From Mimachlamys varia (Eukaryota > Mollusca > Bivalvia > Pectinida > Pectinidae): a stretch of DNA of 64,000 bases. Below are positions 26,311 to 36,229 of the stretch, in pieces. Position 1 is the stretch's first letter. The number at the start of each line of letters is the position of its first letter. The stretch covers positions 30,744,201 to 30,808,200 of the forward strand of contig OX392527.1 in assembly GCA_947623455.1 (NCBI GenBank), read 5' to 3'. The notes below the pieces were generated by a model that saw only the letters and a program-made list of their open reading frames with translations, ran no database searches and was not told the DNA's origin. The position numbers and the translations under genes are program-made.

Positions 26311-26862
26311 TATATGAATTAAACGGCGTTGTTTTAATTTTCATGCCGGTATGAATGCAAATCGGTTACATCCATATTAACATGAAGCCCTAGCGGGCTT
26401 CATGCAATATGGATGTAACCGCTTTGCATTCATTTAAGCAATGAATGCTTTAGCAAATGTTGTTACAGTCCTATAACACACATTGCTATTGATGACAAAC
26501 TAAATAAAGCCCGATAGGGCTTTATGTAAGTTTGTCAGCAATAGCAATGTGTGTTATAGGACTGTAAAAATATTTGCTAAAATGTTCATTACTTATATTT
26601 ACATTTTGATGGAATTATTGTGCTTTATTTAGTTTCTTCGGACCGATTTTGATCAGCAAATCAAGTGAAGACAACAATGAAATTCATGACGTCACAATAG
26701 AGATTGATGACGTCACAATACCAACTGCTGTTATAGTCTGAGGCACTGGGTGTTATAGGCGTATGACAGCAACTGCCTCTTAGCATTGTGTCAATGGAAA
26801 ATTGCAGAGCAAATGTAAATATACCGGCATGAAAATTAAAAAACGCCGTTCAATCCCTATAT
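26311..26862. mobile_element. Double-hairpin foldback MITE with 30-bp-plus terminal inverted repeats
   Basis: The ends are inverted: left AACGGCGTT..TTTTAATTTTCATGCCGGTAT, right its complement at 26821-26850, with weaker matching beyond (ATATAGGGATTGAA type). Inside are two large hairpins. Hairpin 1 (26351-26433) pairs ATGAATGCAAA and GGTTACATCCATAT with their complements and is tipped CATGAAGCCC-TAGC-GGGCTTCATG. Hairpin 2 (26441-26590) has an arm of about 60 nt and is tipped TAAAGCCC-GATA-GGGCTTTA. Two CRE sites follow. No open frame, so it is non-autonomous. A diverged relative lies at 39033. Confidence 0.85.
26687..26715. promoter_or_regulatory. Pair of CRE-like TGACGTCA palindromes
   Basis: Two exact TGACGTCA sites, at 26687-26694 and 26708-26715, are 21 bp apart and both followed by CAATA. 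They match the consensus for CREB/ATF bZIP factors. They lie inside the foldback element, so any regulatory role would be carried by the transposon. No target gene is visible. Confidence 0.35.
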
Positions 26863-27758
26863 GACCGTCACATAGATACCTCACTAACAAATACCACAGT
26901 CTCGTCCTTACACGGTTATATAACGTCACATTGATACCTCACTAACAACAACTACAGTCTCGTCCTTACACGGTTATATAACCGTCACATTGATACCTCA
27001 CTAACAAATACTACAGTCTCGTCCTTACACGGTTATATAACGTCACATTGATACCTCACTAACAAATATTACAGTCTCGTCCTTACACGGTTATATAACG
27101 TCACATTGATACCTCACTAACAAATACTACAGTCTCGTCCTTACACGGTTATACTTATAACGTCACGTTGATACCTCACTAACAAATACTACCGTCTCGT
27201 CCTTACACGGTTATATAACCGTCACATTGAAACCTCACTAACAAATACCACAGTCTCGTCCTTACACGGTTATAACCGTCACATTGATACCTCACTAACA
27301 AATACTACAGTCTCGTCCTTACACGGTTATATAACGTCACATTGATACCTCACTAACACATACCACAGTCTCGTCCTTACACGGTTATATAACGTCACGT
27401 TAATACCTCACTAACAAATACTACAGTCTCGACCTTACACGGTTAATTATATGACCGTCACATTGATACCTCACTAACAAATAATACAGTCTTTTCCTGA
27501 CACGGTTATATAACGTCACATTGATACCTCACTAACAAATACTACAGTCTCGACCTTACACGGTTAATTATATGACCGTCACATTGATACCTCACTAACA
27601 AATAATACAGTCTTTTCCTGACACGGTTATATAACGTCACATTGATACCTCACTAACAAATACTACAGTCTCGTCCTTACACGGTTATATAACCGTCACA
27701 TTGATACCTCACTAACAAAAATAACTGTCTCGTCTTTACACGGTTATATAACATTGAT
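26859..27758. repeat. 58/59-bp tandem array, right part, about 15 copies
   Basis: The unit reads ACCTCACTAACAAATACTAC, then AGTCTCGTCCTTACACGGTT, then ATATAACGTCACATTGAT. Units with ACCGTCAC are one base longer. Copies with TCGACCTTACACGGTTAATTA and TCTTTTCCTGACACGG occur as a repeated pair (27428-27500 and 27548-27620), a two-unit higher-order duplication. Confidence 0.97.
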
Positions 27759-27764
27759 ACCGCA

Positions 27765-27801
27765 TTTTTTTCAATACTTTTAAAGTATTAATTGAAAAAA
27801 A
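27765..27801. repeat. Short AT-rich inverted repeat
   Basis: TTTTTTTCAATACTTT is followed at once by its near complement AAAGTATT-AATT-GAAAAAAA. It lies directly at the right end of the 58-bp array. Confidence 0.6.
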
Positions 27802-27977
27802 AAGTTTTCAATCACAACAGCGAGAACAACATAATTTCGCTGGAAAATGTACGACTACAGGTTGGGTCTACAAATGAAGAAACAGCATTCCTATGAAACA
27901 GAAAACGTATAGTTTTATTCCTTAAACTATTTTCTATTCGTTATATACACTGGATACTTCATTTAATTAAGCTTTAA

Positions 27978-28363
27978 AGGCCCAATATACGTAACTTCAG
28001 GAAATTTTTCGTGATTCTAAAAAAATCTGAAAAAAAATCCAGTTGATAACCATGCAAAAATAAGCCTAAAACGAAGTTAACCTGAGCGGTAACTAATAAG
28101 AAACTCTTGACAGAAAAATCCAAAGAATTGAAAATAATACAGGTGGGGCCCACTTCAACAACAAACCGAAGGTAGAAGACGGTTCGAAATGGACGCGTGT
28201 TAACAAAATAGCGTGTTTTAACTGCTGCTGTACCGGTAACCGCGAAAGAATTCACCTTGAATAATTCTGATATCAGTTAATCTTAACAAAATCTATATAT
28301 ATAATAAGTTATTAGGCTTGATTTTCGCTTCAAGTTTTGCCAAAAGTTACGTATATTTGGCCT
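27978..28363. mobile_element. 386-bp MITE with TTAA target-site duplication
   Basis: Ends are inverted repeats: left AGGCCCAATATACGTAACTT, right complement AGGCCAAATATACGTAACTT (19 of 20 match). Both ends are flanked by TTAA (27974-27977 and 28364-28367). TTAA targets are typical of piggyBac-like transposases, but the termini are not the classical CCC type, so the superfamily is open. A 93-codon minus-strand frame overlaps the element and is treated as chance. No transposase is present. Confidence 0.75.
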
Positions 28364-28506
28364 TTAAACTAATTGACAAGCTAAATGTTAAATAATTCAA
28401 AGCGGCCGTGCACAGAGATGCGACCATCTGTGTAATGCAAAATGACCGGCATTTGTTGTCAATATAGTACTTTATCATGTCTTGGCATCGTTCTATATTT
28501 ACACCT

Positions 28507-28740
28507 CTCCCTTTTTGTGCTTAGTAAACTCTAACTGCGAATATATTAGCGTATGCGCAATGAAAAAAGGCTGGGCGGATTGATATTTGTTCAAATATGG
28601 CGTCGTTCACTCTTCAGAACAATAAGTATTCGCTGACTGTCATTGTTGGGTTCCTTCAAGATTTTGAAACATGGAAATATATGGGACCTATTTCGTGTGA
28701 TTATACAATAAATGGTTTCTAGCCAACTTTTGATTCCAAA
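28507..28740 (+). repeat. Dispersed repeat, first half (copy of 41695-41938)
   Basis: Shares with 41695-41938 the blocks TTAGTAAACTCTAACTGC, TTCAAATATGGCGTCGTTC, TTCAGAACAATAA, TCATTGTT.GGTTCCTTCA and CTTTTGATTCCAA, in the same order and orientation. It is followed by AACATGGCGGCGCC and a GTCCGACGTCGGAC palindrome (28802-28815). Confidence 0.92.
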
Positions 28741-29110
28741 TGATATGCCTTCGAAATTCTTTGACGGTAACGCAAACATGGCGGCGCCCTGCGATAGTGA
28801 CGTCCGACGTCGGACCGCGTCACAACCAGATCACTGTGTCAATGCGTGAAGATAACGGCCAATATAGATAAAGAAATAAATTGGAAGAGCTAGTAATATT
28901 ATTCAATACCAAATACATAAATGCTGTTATGAAGAAAACTAGTGTTATTCACTGTGTATTTTTCAAACGTACCAATATATCGATGAAGATTTAGTGGGAC
29001 TATATTATCTTAGCAACCACTGCCATCGTAGTTACCATCGTAGCAACTCGCTTCGAATGTGTTTTTTCTTCGAATAACACTTTAAAATTAATAATGATGT
29101 AAACATAAAA

Positions 29111-29216
29111 ATTGTAGCTCATTTTGACTGCGTATTCGGTAGTATGCCCACCATAGAATATGTTCGTTGCCAATTATGGGCATACTACCGAATAAGCAGT
29201 CAAAATGAGCTACAAT
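29111..29216. repeat. 40-bp-stem palindrome (hairpin element)
   Basis: The left arm 29111-29150 (ATTGTAGCTCATTTTGACTG onwards) is the reverse complement of the right arm 29177-29216 with one mismatch in 40. The loop is 26 bp. It is probably a minimal foldback MITE. No target duplication was clear. Confidence 0.93.
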
Positions 29217-30783
29217 CCTTATAATTTATAACCATCAAATTGTCTTAGTGACGCTATCAGGATCTCCTTTATTTGCTTATTCAGTAAATCAAATAATCAT
29301 TGAAGAACATGCTTATATTACCGAAGGCGGAGGTTTTCAAAATTACACTTTCAAACATTTCACAATATTGATGAATATTATTGTATGAATCAATCAATTT
29401 TAAACACTCGCTTACCTTGAATATCATTCGACATGATAAAATGTACTTTTAAATTTATTTAAACGAAGTGGATTATCTCCATGGAAAGGCGGCGTACACA
29501 TGTACAAATATTTAAAAAAAAAAAAAAAAAAAAAGGTTTCTGTAAGCCCCCCCCCCCCCCACCCCCTCGAGCTCTCCCTATAATCGGAGTGATGACACAG
29601 TGGTAACACCAAGCCTTATCTCCACCAGCCAACTAACCAAGGCTTCTCGGATGGAAATTGACGCTTACTTAAGTTTCAAATATATCTTGCGTTATCAAAG
29701 AGGATTTTGTAGCGATGTTTGTAAACTTCACACCTATATACGTCTGATCAGCGAGGACTGTGGGTCTTCTAGCGGTATCAGTGCAATATCCGGCGTACTT
29801 CCCTCCCTAGCCGGATTACACCCCCTCCCGGGAGGGACAGGTGCCCTAGCATGAGGAAGCGACCAAAGTTGCGAATTACACCTGACCCGGAAACCCACGC
29901 GAAGAAGTCCTCAACAAGTAGGGAGAGCAAAACATTGCCATTCGTAGCTTGTTTTCTCATATTTTGGCACCGTATATTGTAATTTAATTGTGTCGACATA
30001 TTGAAAAAAAAAATCAAGCCAGTTCAACTTTTATCTATTGTCTTTCGATATTTCACTACACTTTAAACGATGTAAAAACTGTCCTATAAAATCTCTTTTA
30101 AGAGGTTGTAGAACAAGCTGATAGAAAGCTTAAACAAATCATATTATATGATGTATACATTTCGAAGAGTTGTTTTTTTGAAGTTCTCAAACAATTATTG
30201 TATATATAAAAAATGATGAAATGAAATTAATTACACACTAATTAGGACCGAACATAACACTGTTCAATAGGATGATGTAAAAAGCCGTTTTCCGGAATGT
30301 GACGTTACACCAGGGTTGATCTACTTTAAAGACTACATAGATAAGTCGGAGAGTCTAAATTGCAGCCACGAATTTATAACCGATTACACACGCCGAGACT
30401 CCTGCTGTGGTGCATAGCGTTACTTACCCTGGACACACTATCACACTCGGCTCATCCCCAACATGTAACTTAAAGCAGATCATAGATTCTGTTGAAAATA
30501 AGTTTAGGATAAAAAAAACGTAATTCTTAACCTGATGCCGACATGTACTGGGTGGTCGACACCTCAATCACAACACGTGTATCAGACGTATAGCAGCATA
30601 TACATGCGCACACTCTAGCTACACGCGCGAAACTTTCCAGACAGATACGATGCAATATTCCTAAAAAAAAAAGTTTTTCAATACAGAAAGCTTCAATTTT
30701 GATCATCAATAAGTAAAAATCAGAAATATGCAGCAGTCGAAAAGCTAGTGTACCGTAACCACGTTCAAGCAGTAACAAATATG
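29217..30783. other. Unique sequence with homopolymer tracts
   Basis: A 21-A run (29514-29534) is followed by a 14-C run (29547-29560). A GC-rich patch near 29800-29850 includes a CCCTCCCGGGAGGG palindrome. Open frames of up to 84 codons have no recognisable motif. No gene is called. Confidence 0.55.
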
Positions 30784-31575
30784 CCTAAATCATCAGGTGT
30801 AACCTGTGTACCTAAATCACAAGGTGTAACCTGTGTACCAAAATCACAAGGTGTAACCTGTGAACCTAAATCACAAGGTGTTACCAGTGTACCAAAATCA
30901 CAAGGTGTAACCTGTTTACCAAAATCACAAGGTGTAACCATGGTATCTAAATCGCAAGGTGTAACCTGTGTACCTAAATCACAAGGTGTAACCTGTGTAC
31001 CTAAATCACAAGGTGTAACCTGTGTACCTAAATCACAAGGTGTAACCATTGTATCTAAATCACAAGGTGTAACCTGTGTACCTAAATCACAAGGTGTAAC
31101 CTGTGTACCTAAATCACAAGGTTTAACATGTGTACCTAAATCACAAGGTGTGATCTGTGTACCTAAATCACAAGGTGTAACCTGTGTACCTAAATCACAA
31201 GGTGTAACCTGTGTACCTAAATCACAAGGTGTAACATGTGTACCTAAATCATCAGGTGTAACCTGTGTACCTAAATCACAAGGTGTAACATGTGTACCTA
31301 AATCACAAGGTGTAACATGTGTACCTAAATCACAAGGTGTAACCTGTGTACCTAAATCACAAGGTGTAACATGTGTACCTAAAGCACACGGTGTAACATG
31401 TGTACCAAATCACAAGTTGTAACCTGTGTACCTAAATCACAAGGTGTAACCTGTGTACCTAAATCACAAGTTGTAACATGTGTACCTAAATCACAAGTTG
31501 TAACCTGTTTACCTAAGTCACAAGGTGTAACCTGTGTAACTAAATCACAAGGTGTAACATGTGTACCAAAAGTTA
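30784..31575 (+). repeat. 27-bp (9-codon) tandem array, about 29 copies, open reading frame
   Basis: The unit reads CCTAAATCACAAGGTGTAAC then CTGTGTA, giving PKSQGVTCV on the plus strand. From an ATG at 30781 the frame is open to 31422 (about 213 residues). A single 1-base deletion near 31404 shifts the frame, after which the same peptide continues in another frame to 31589. The minus strand is also open through part of it. Changes between copies are both silent (CCA/CCT, ACA/ACC) and replacing (Cys to Ser, Met or Ile; Pro to Ser), so selection on protein is not evident. A decayed copy lies at 31619-31650. A repetitive secreted protein is possible but unsupported: no signal peptide precedes it. 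Confidence 0.95.
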
Positions 31576-31826
31576 AGAAATATCGTTAAATTGTGATTAA
31601 ACTAATCATATTTTGGTCTCTAATCACAAGGTGTAACCTGTGTGCCTTAATTACGATGTAGCCGTGTGGGCATAACTTAAAAAAAGTTGTTTTTTTGCCG
31701 GCCATCAACTCCATATGCATGTTCTGTTATTTTGTTAACAAATTAATCTCGCACCGCCGTTATAGTTTGAATTGCAAAAAGCAAAGTGGACATTTATGAA
31801 GCAATACATTTGATGTATTTTTGTAA

Positions 31827-32312
31827 ATGAATATTAATACCCGAGGCTTTAAAACATTGCTTTATTGCATTGGGGGCAAGTTAGCGCTATTACTATGCAG
31901 AGATGTTCAGCAGATTCTCAAGGAGTACACAACCATGAATACCAACATCTCGTCCGAGGAACAACCACAACTTAATATGCCACGAGCGCTCCCAAGAGCG
32001 TCGGCATTGTGTGAAATCGTCAGAGGAATCGCATTCAAAATTGATAAAATAAAAAAAGTTGTTTTTTCGGTCAGGTTTTCTTCTTGTTTATGATGGTCGA
32101 GACGGATCAAACATGGAATTAATTTAACGCTTAGTCAAGCAGTGATACATACGTTTATACATGTTCCGTATCGTTTGACGTCCTGGGATTTTGCCGAGAT
32201 TTTACAATATCTGCGACTTTACAATGGACAAGAGGTGTTAGTCATGACAATTCAATTATCCAGCAAAGAATGCACTACCCGCAATGTTATGGGAAAGGTG
32301 TCTCTTGGTTAG
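31827..32312 (+). pseudogene. Possible decayed coding frame, unknown function
   Basis: One plus frame stays open for 161 codons except for a single TGA at 32091-32093. The first part (from ATG 31827) contains LLLCRDVQQILKEYTTMNTN and SSEEQPQLNMPRALPRASAL; the second contains SWDFAEILQYLRLYNGQEVL and ends at TAG 32310-32312. Composition is mixed and protein-like, unlike frames in the nearby AT-rich DNA. I recognise no family, signal peptide or catalytic motif. It could be a pseudogene, an exon with a recent nonsense change, or chance. It sits 250 bp after the 27-bp array with no visible promoter. Confidence 0.3.
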
Positions 32313-33333
32313 GCAACATTTGCATTAGGTAACCGAGCCACAGAGTCGACGCGGGAGGCAGCTGCCGCGTGGATACCAGAGACAGAAAACGTTCCAACTT
32401 GGCCACAACTGTTATCGTTCAAATAGGCGTTAAGTAGATACAATGGTTCGATTTCAGTGATCGGAAGTAATCAGAACACGGCCTGTCAGATTCAAGCCAA
32501 CTCTGACAGCGGAAAGGGCGTAAAAACAACATAGCTTTGTGGTTTTTGTTTACCTACATCTGCTGTAGTTGAAGTTAGGCCATGTTTGGCACTCATACCC
32601 AATCGAGAACGTATGTAGAAACACCGACCTCTCTCGGAAAGGCTACTTCTGTAGCTAGCTCTCAGTAACAGAATACCTAGATCAAGGATCGGCGGATATT
32701 AACTACGGCTCCACAGATTTAACTGATTTGTAACAAATTGGCTGGCAGTTCCACATCTGACTTGAGTCGATTTTTCTTTTCGGTGGCGTTAAAAAAACAT
32801 TTTTTTTCATGTAATTTAAAAAAGAGACACCTTATCATTACTTCTTGATTTTTTTTTAATGAAAACGATTCGAAAATATTATCATTTTATATTATTGGCA
32901 ACATATAATAGAACAATAACACACTTACAATACGCAAGTGCAACGTTTGCTTCCACTTAAACTTTTCACATTCAATGATAGCATACACTATATGTTAGCT
33001 ACATTTCAGGGTTTAGTACCGAGCATTTGGAATCAGGGTATTGTTTTTACACCGAGGTTAATCCAGTTCGATGTCGGGTGTTTTCTGTTCTCAATTTTGA
33101 TATAAAAATTTTGTTTGGTATATTGGATTGAACTGGCATTATATTTGTCCTATTCTCCTACATATGTACTGTCCGATATGATATATGTGTTTTATATAGC
33201 TTGTTTCTGAGATTTTCTAACAAATCGACTATCACCCTGGGACCTCATGTGATACCAGCCGTAAATAGAGTACTCCATGTAGCGTTAATTTGTTGTGTTT
33301 GTTAACAGTTACGATACTATTTTCGTGTCTCTT
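32313..33333. other. Unique AT-rich sequence
   Basis: No gene recognised. A small perfect inverted repeat, CTGTCAGA and TCTGACAG with an 11-nt loop, lies at 32483-32509. Confidence 0.55.
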
Positions 33334-33354
33334 GTTGTGATATTGCTTCCTACA
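33334..33354. repeat. Target-site duplication, left copy
   Basis: A 21-bp sequence beginning GTTGTGATATT and ending TTCCTACA, repeated exactly at 33714-33734. It brackets the retroposon between. Confidence 0.92.
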
Positions 33355-33713
33355 AGTTCAAGTTCAAATATTTTATTTTCGTGTCAAACACATATTTCAC
33401 ATAAAATCATAAAAACATAACTATACAAATTGTAATAAAATATGTGTCCAGCCATATTGACTTATTAGACATGTTATTGAAGAATGCAAATAATCAAAAA
33501 TAATGCATTACGCTAAATTAAAATGAATATCGATATATAAACATTTGCCACTCAACTTTTCTATATGCTTATACAATATACAATTACATGAGAAAAAGTG
33601 GTTGGGCCAATCCCTACCGACAATTTCCCCATCCCCTATTTTCTTTAGACTTTTAAGATATTAATGGGTATATATATAAAGTTATGCAGTTAATTACAAG
33701 AGATACATATCAG
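33355..33713 (-). mobile_element. 5'-truncated non-LTR retroposon, 359 bp
   Basis: Bounded by a perfect 21-bp target-site duplication. Read on the minus strand it ends AATAAAATATTTGAACTTGA followed by ACTT, a simple repetitive 3' tail of the kind seen in CR1/L2-like LINEs, so transcription was right to left. No tRNA-like promoter is seen at its 5' end (right side), which favours a truncated LINE over a SINE. The intact duplication implies a fairly recent insertion. Confidence 0.85.
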
Positions 33714-33734
33714 GTTGTGATATTGCTTCCTACA
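33714..33734. repeat. Target-site duplication, right copy
   Basis: Exact match to 33334-33354. Confidence 0.92.
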
Positions 33735-34787
33735 TATCCATTTTCTGTTAGACATAATTCAGCATGTTTTACAACTGTAATAATTTGCCTCCACTGATAA
33801 ATAGTCATTGTGACCAACATGCAAGAAACGCCGCCTTAGGGTGTAGTACGACAATCCACGGGCCCCCACCCCGCCCCTTTTGTCGCCAGTTGTTGGCGAG
33901 TAAATGGGCAGGGTTCAGATTCGAGCGCCCGTGTACAATCCCTATGCGATTGACACTTTTTAGTTTGTCATTTTGAGGGATTTTCCATCATTAATTGTCA
34001 TTTTCTGATTTTATCATCCAAAATGACAACGTAAATCCTAAATTTTGTTCTTCTGGAATGAACAATTGGTCAGTTTCTTAATAGGCCTTACCTGAACAAT
34101 TTTTTGTTTTCTTCTCTCTTTTTACTTTGCCTTTTCTAGTGACTTTACCGTTCATAGCTTTGTTATCATACTAATCTATAGAGAACTGCAATACATATTG
34201 GAAAGGCCATCGTGGTGGGTTGGATAGCTACAATGTAGAATAGCCTTCCTCGAAATATTATCACCCTAAGGTTTCGCATTCAAAATTGCCTCGCCCAATG
34301 TAAACTACTGCTGTAGAAGCGAGGCAAGAGTGAACACGTGATCCAAATAAGCGAGGAAAGAGTGAACACGTGATGCAATATCCGATTATGTGGATAGCGA
34401 GACGTAGGTTGACATGCTACATATGTATCAATTTCTTGAAATGACACTGCATCTTCCTTTGACTAAATTAAGTTGTTATGGGTGCTAAATTCTCAAAACA
34501 AATAATAAAATTCCAAGTGAGTCTGTACTGATTCCTTGTAGAACTTCAAATTTAGAACGCTCGACCCCTGCCGTTGATTTATGGAGTAGATAATGGGTTT
34601 ATTTTGGCACAAGGCGTGCTGTAATGTGCACCGGAGTTAGCAATGAAACGTAATTCTGACATCACCCCCGACTAAATAACTATCAGCGTAGTTTTCCTTT
34701 ACCTAGCTGGCTGTTGGCCCGTGTACCTAGGGTATGTATTTGGGGTCAAATCTGATCAACATGCTTTACAATTTAATACAGGCGTTA
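33735..34787. other. Unique sequence
   Basis: No gene recognised. A 32-bp direct duplication at 34318-34381 is listed separately. Confidence 0.55.
34318..34381. repeat. 32-bp direct duplication, each copy with an E-box
   Basis: AGCGAGG.AAGAGTGAACAC continues to GTGAT.CAA in two copies starting at 34318 and 34350. Each contains CACGTG (34335-34340 and 34367-34372), the binding consensus for bHLH-zip factors. Copies differ at only a few positions. Confidence 0.85.
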
Positions 34788-34799
34788 AGCGCCATAATT

Positions 34800-35063
34800 G
34801 GAAATACCATAATTAAGTTCGTGAAGTATTAGAAGTTTTTTAATTACACATCTAGAATTTTACATAAGATTACCACTCTTTCTCTCGTACCCCCGCCCCC
34901 TCTCCATCCATGTTGAAGTTAACATAATTATATATGTGCATGCATTGTTTTATTGATACAGTTAATTGTAAATTGTATTCGGGAGAGGACATTATAAGTT
35001 GTGATAACTTATGTCCAATCCTATTGACTTAACATTGTCAATAAAATGTGTTCAAACTAAACT
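34800..35063 (+). mobile_element. 5'-truncated LINE 3' end, 264 bp
   Basis: Bounded by a 12-bp direct repeat AGCGCCATAATT (34788-34799 and 35064-35075). The element contains GGGAGAGGACATTATAAGTT, then TTGTCAATAAAATGTGTTCA and a tail CAAACTAAACT. This matches the layout of a LINE 3' untranslated region with a short repeat tail rather than poly-A. Orientation is plus. No coding part remains. Confidence 0.8.
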
Positions 35064-35204
35064 AGCGCCATAATTTACATTGGAGCGTCCATCCCATACA
35101 TGTCGCTTCTGTTCAGCGGTCATATTGGTTTCTCAGAAATCAATAGGACAACATAATATCAAAACAAACAGATCGCTTTTAAAGATAGGGCGATAAAGTA
35201 GCCG

Positions 35205-35212
35205 TGACGTCA
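35205..35212. promoter_or_regulatory. CRE palindrome TGACGTCA
   Basis: An exact CREB/ATF consensus in otherwise AT-rich DNA, followed about 60 bp later by GGCAGTAAGT, which resembles a splice donor. No coding exon can be defined, so this is only a site match. Confidence 0.25.
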
Positions 35213-35639
35213 CCATCAATGTTTACAACATCACTTGCCGATCAGAAGATTCGGAGGGATCGCCGGCAGTAAGTTCCCTTTCGTGATTTTGTCTGTATTT
35301 GAATTTTAATACATCAGAAATCTGGTGATTTTATAATATTTTTTTATCCTGGATACTGCTGCTCTTGTTCATGTCCTAGTATGTCTTTACGCTAAGCAAT
35401 AAGGGACTAGCTGAACGATGTAATACTACTTTTGAAGTGAAAAGGGGCCAACAGGAACACTGTCTGCTCAAACAAACGACACTTCATCGGCCAAACCTTT
35501 ACATCTCGCAAAATCAAACCATCAGCATAGTTTACGTAACAAAACCCATTAACGTTTTGGAATCTTATTATTCAATATGAAACATAATATATAATTTGAT
35601 TATGATTGTATCGGAGATGAGAGGCCCATTATCGTAATA

Positions 35640-35940
35640 AACGAGACGGATCCGGGCTCCAACTCCGGCCGCCGCGCGGACTCGGCATATTGGACCTGGG
35701 TATCGGAAACACATTACAAGCGTGTAACGTTTTGATTGTTATACATCAAACAATTAGCCTTAAGATTAGCTGACAGCAACGTCGATATGACCTTCTCCTT
35801 GTGACGTCACACGACGAGCAAAAGCTAATCACACGTGACGTTGACACCAATTTTAATTCTTTCGATTCCGTGATTCCTTCCTGATTGGCCGCGCTGGTTT
35901 AGACTACATTGAGGTGAGGTAACCACTGCACATCGAGTAT
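35640..35940 (+). promoter_or_regulatory. Possible promoter region
   Basis: A local GC-rich patch (GGCCGCCGCGCGGAC near 35670) is followed by an exact TGACGTCA at 35802-35809, a second half-site ACGTGACG near 35833, and ATTGGCC (inverted CCAAT box) at 35884. GAGGTGAGGTAA shortly after resembles a splice donor. This could be a promoter and first non-coding exon on the plus strand. No downstream exon is recognised: the next 1.5 kb is repeat. Confidence 0.25.
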
Positions 35941-36229
35941 GTATCCACTTCTCCAATATCGGTTTTATCTGTTTTTATGAGAAGTTTTGTTGTGATTACA
36001 TTTCAACATTATTACATGCAAGTAGATGGAAATAGTTGTAACGTGTTACAATCTCGTTAAGTTTTATTAAGAAATAAGGTCTTGAATTTGAGATCTGATA
36101 CATTGTGGCTAAATATAAGTCTGGAATTACTCCCGATTTTCATTTAAACCACATGTTTCTCAAACAAAAATCATATATCCATTAGTAGTGTAATTTGAAG
36201 GTAAAATAAAGAATCTGAGCGCATGAGAT

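Larger units (their letters stand above)
25954..26858. mobile_element. Composite insertion splitting the 58-bp array
   Basis: Array sequence stops at CACGGTTATATA and resumes at TATATGACCGTCACA, so the intervening 0.9 kb is inserted, with TATA at both junctions. Inside are a copy of a dispersed repeat (26053-26245) and a foldback element with terminal inverted repeats (26311-26862). It may be one mobile element or two nested insertions; the single pair of junctions favours arrival as one unit or nesting within a first insert. Confidence 0.75.

Noticed and set aside
27974..28255. 93-codon minus-strand frame
   Set aside because: It overlaps a TTAA-flanked MITE and has no motif.
29514..29560. 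Poly-A run as the tail of a processed gene
   Set aside because: No upstream coding sequence or target-site duplication was found; the following poly-C suggests simple-sequence expansion.
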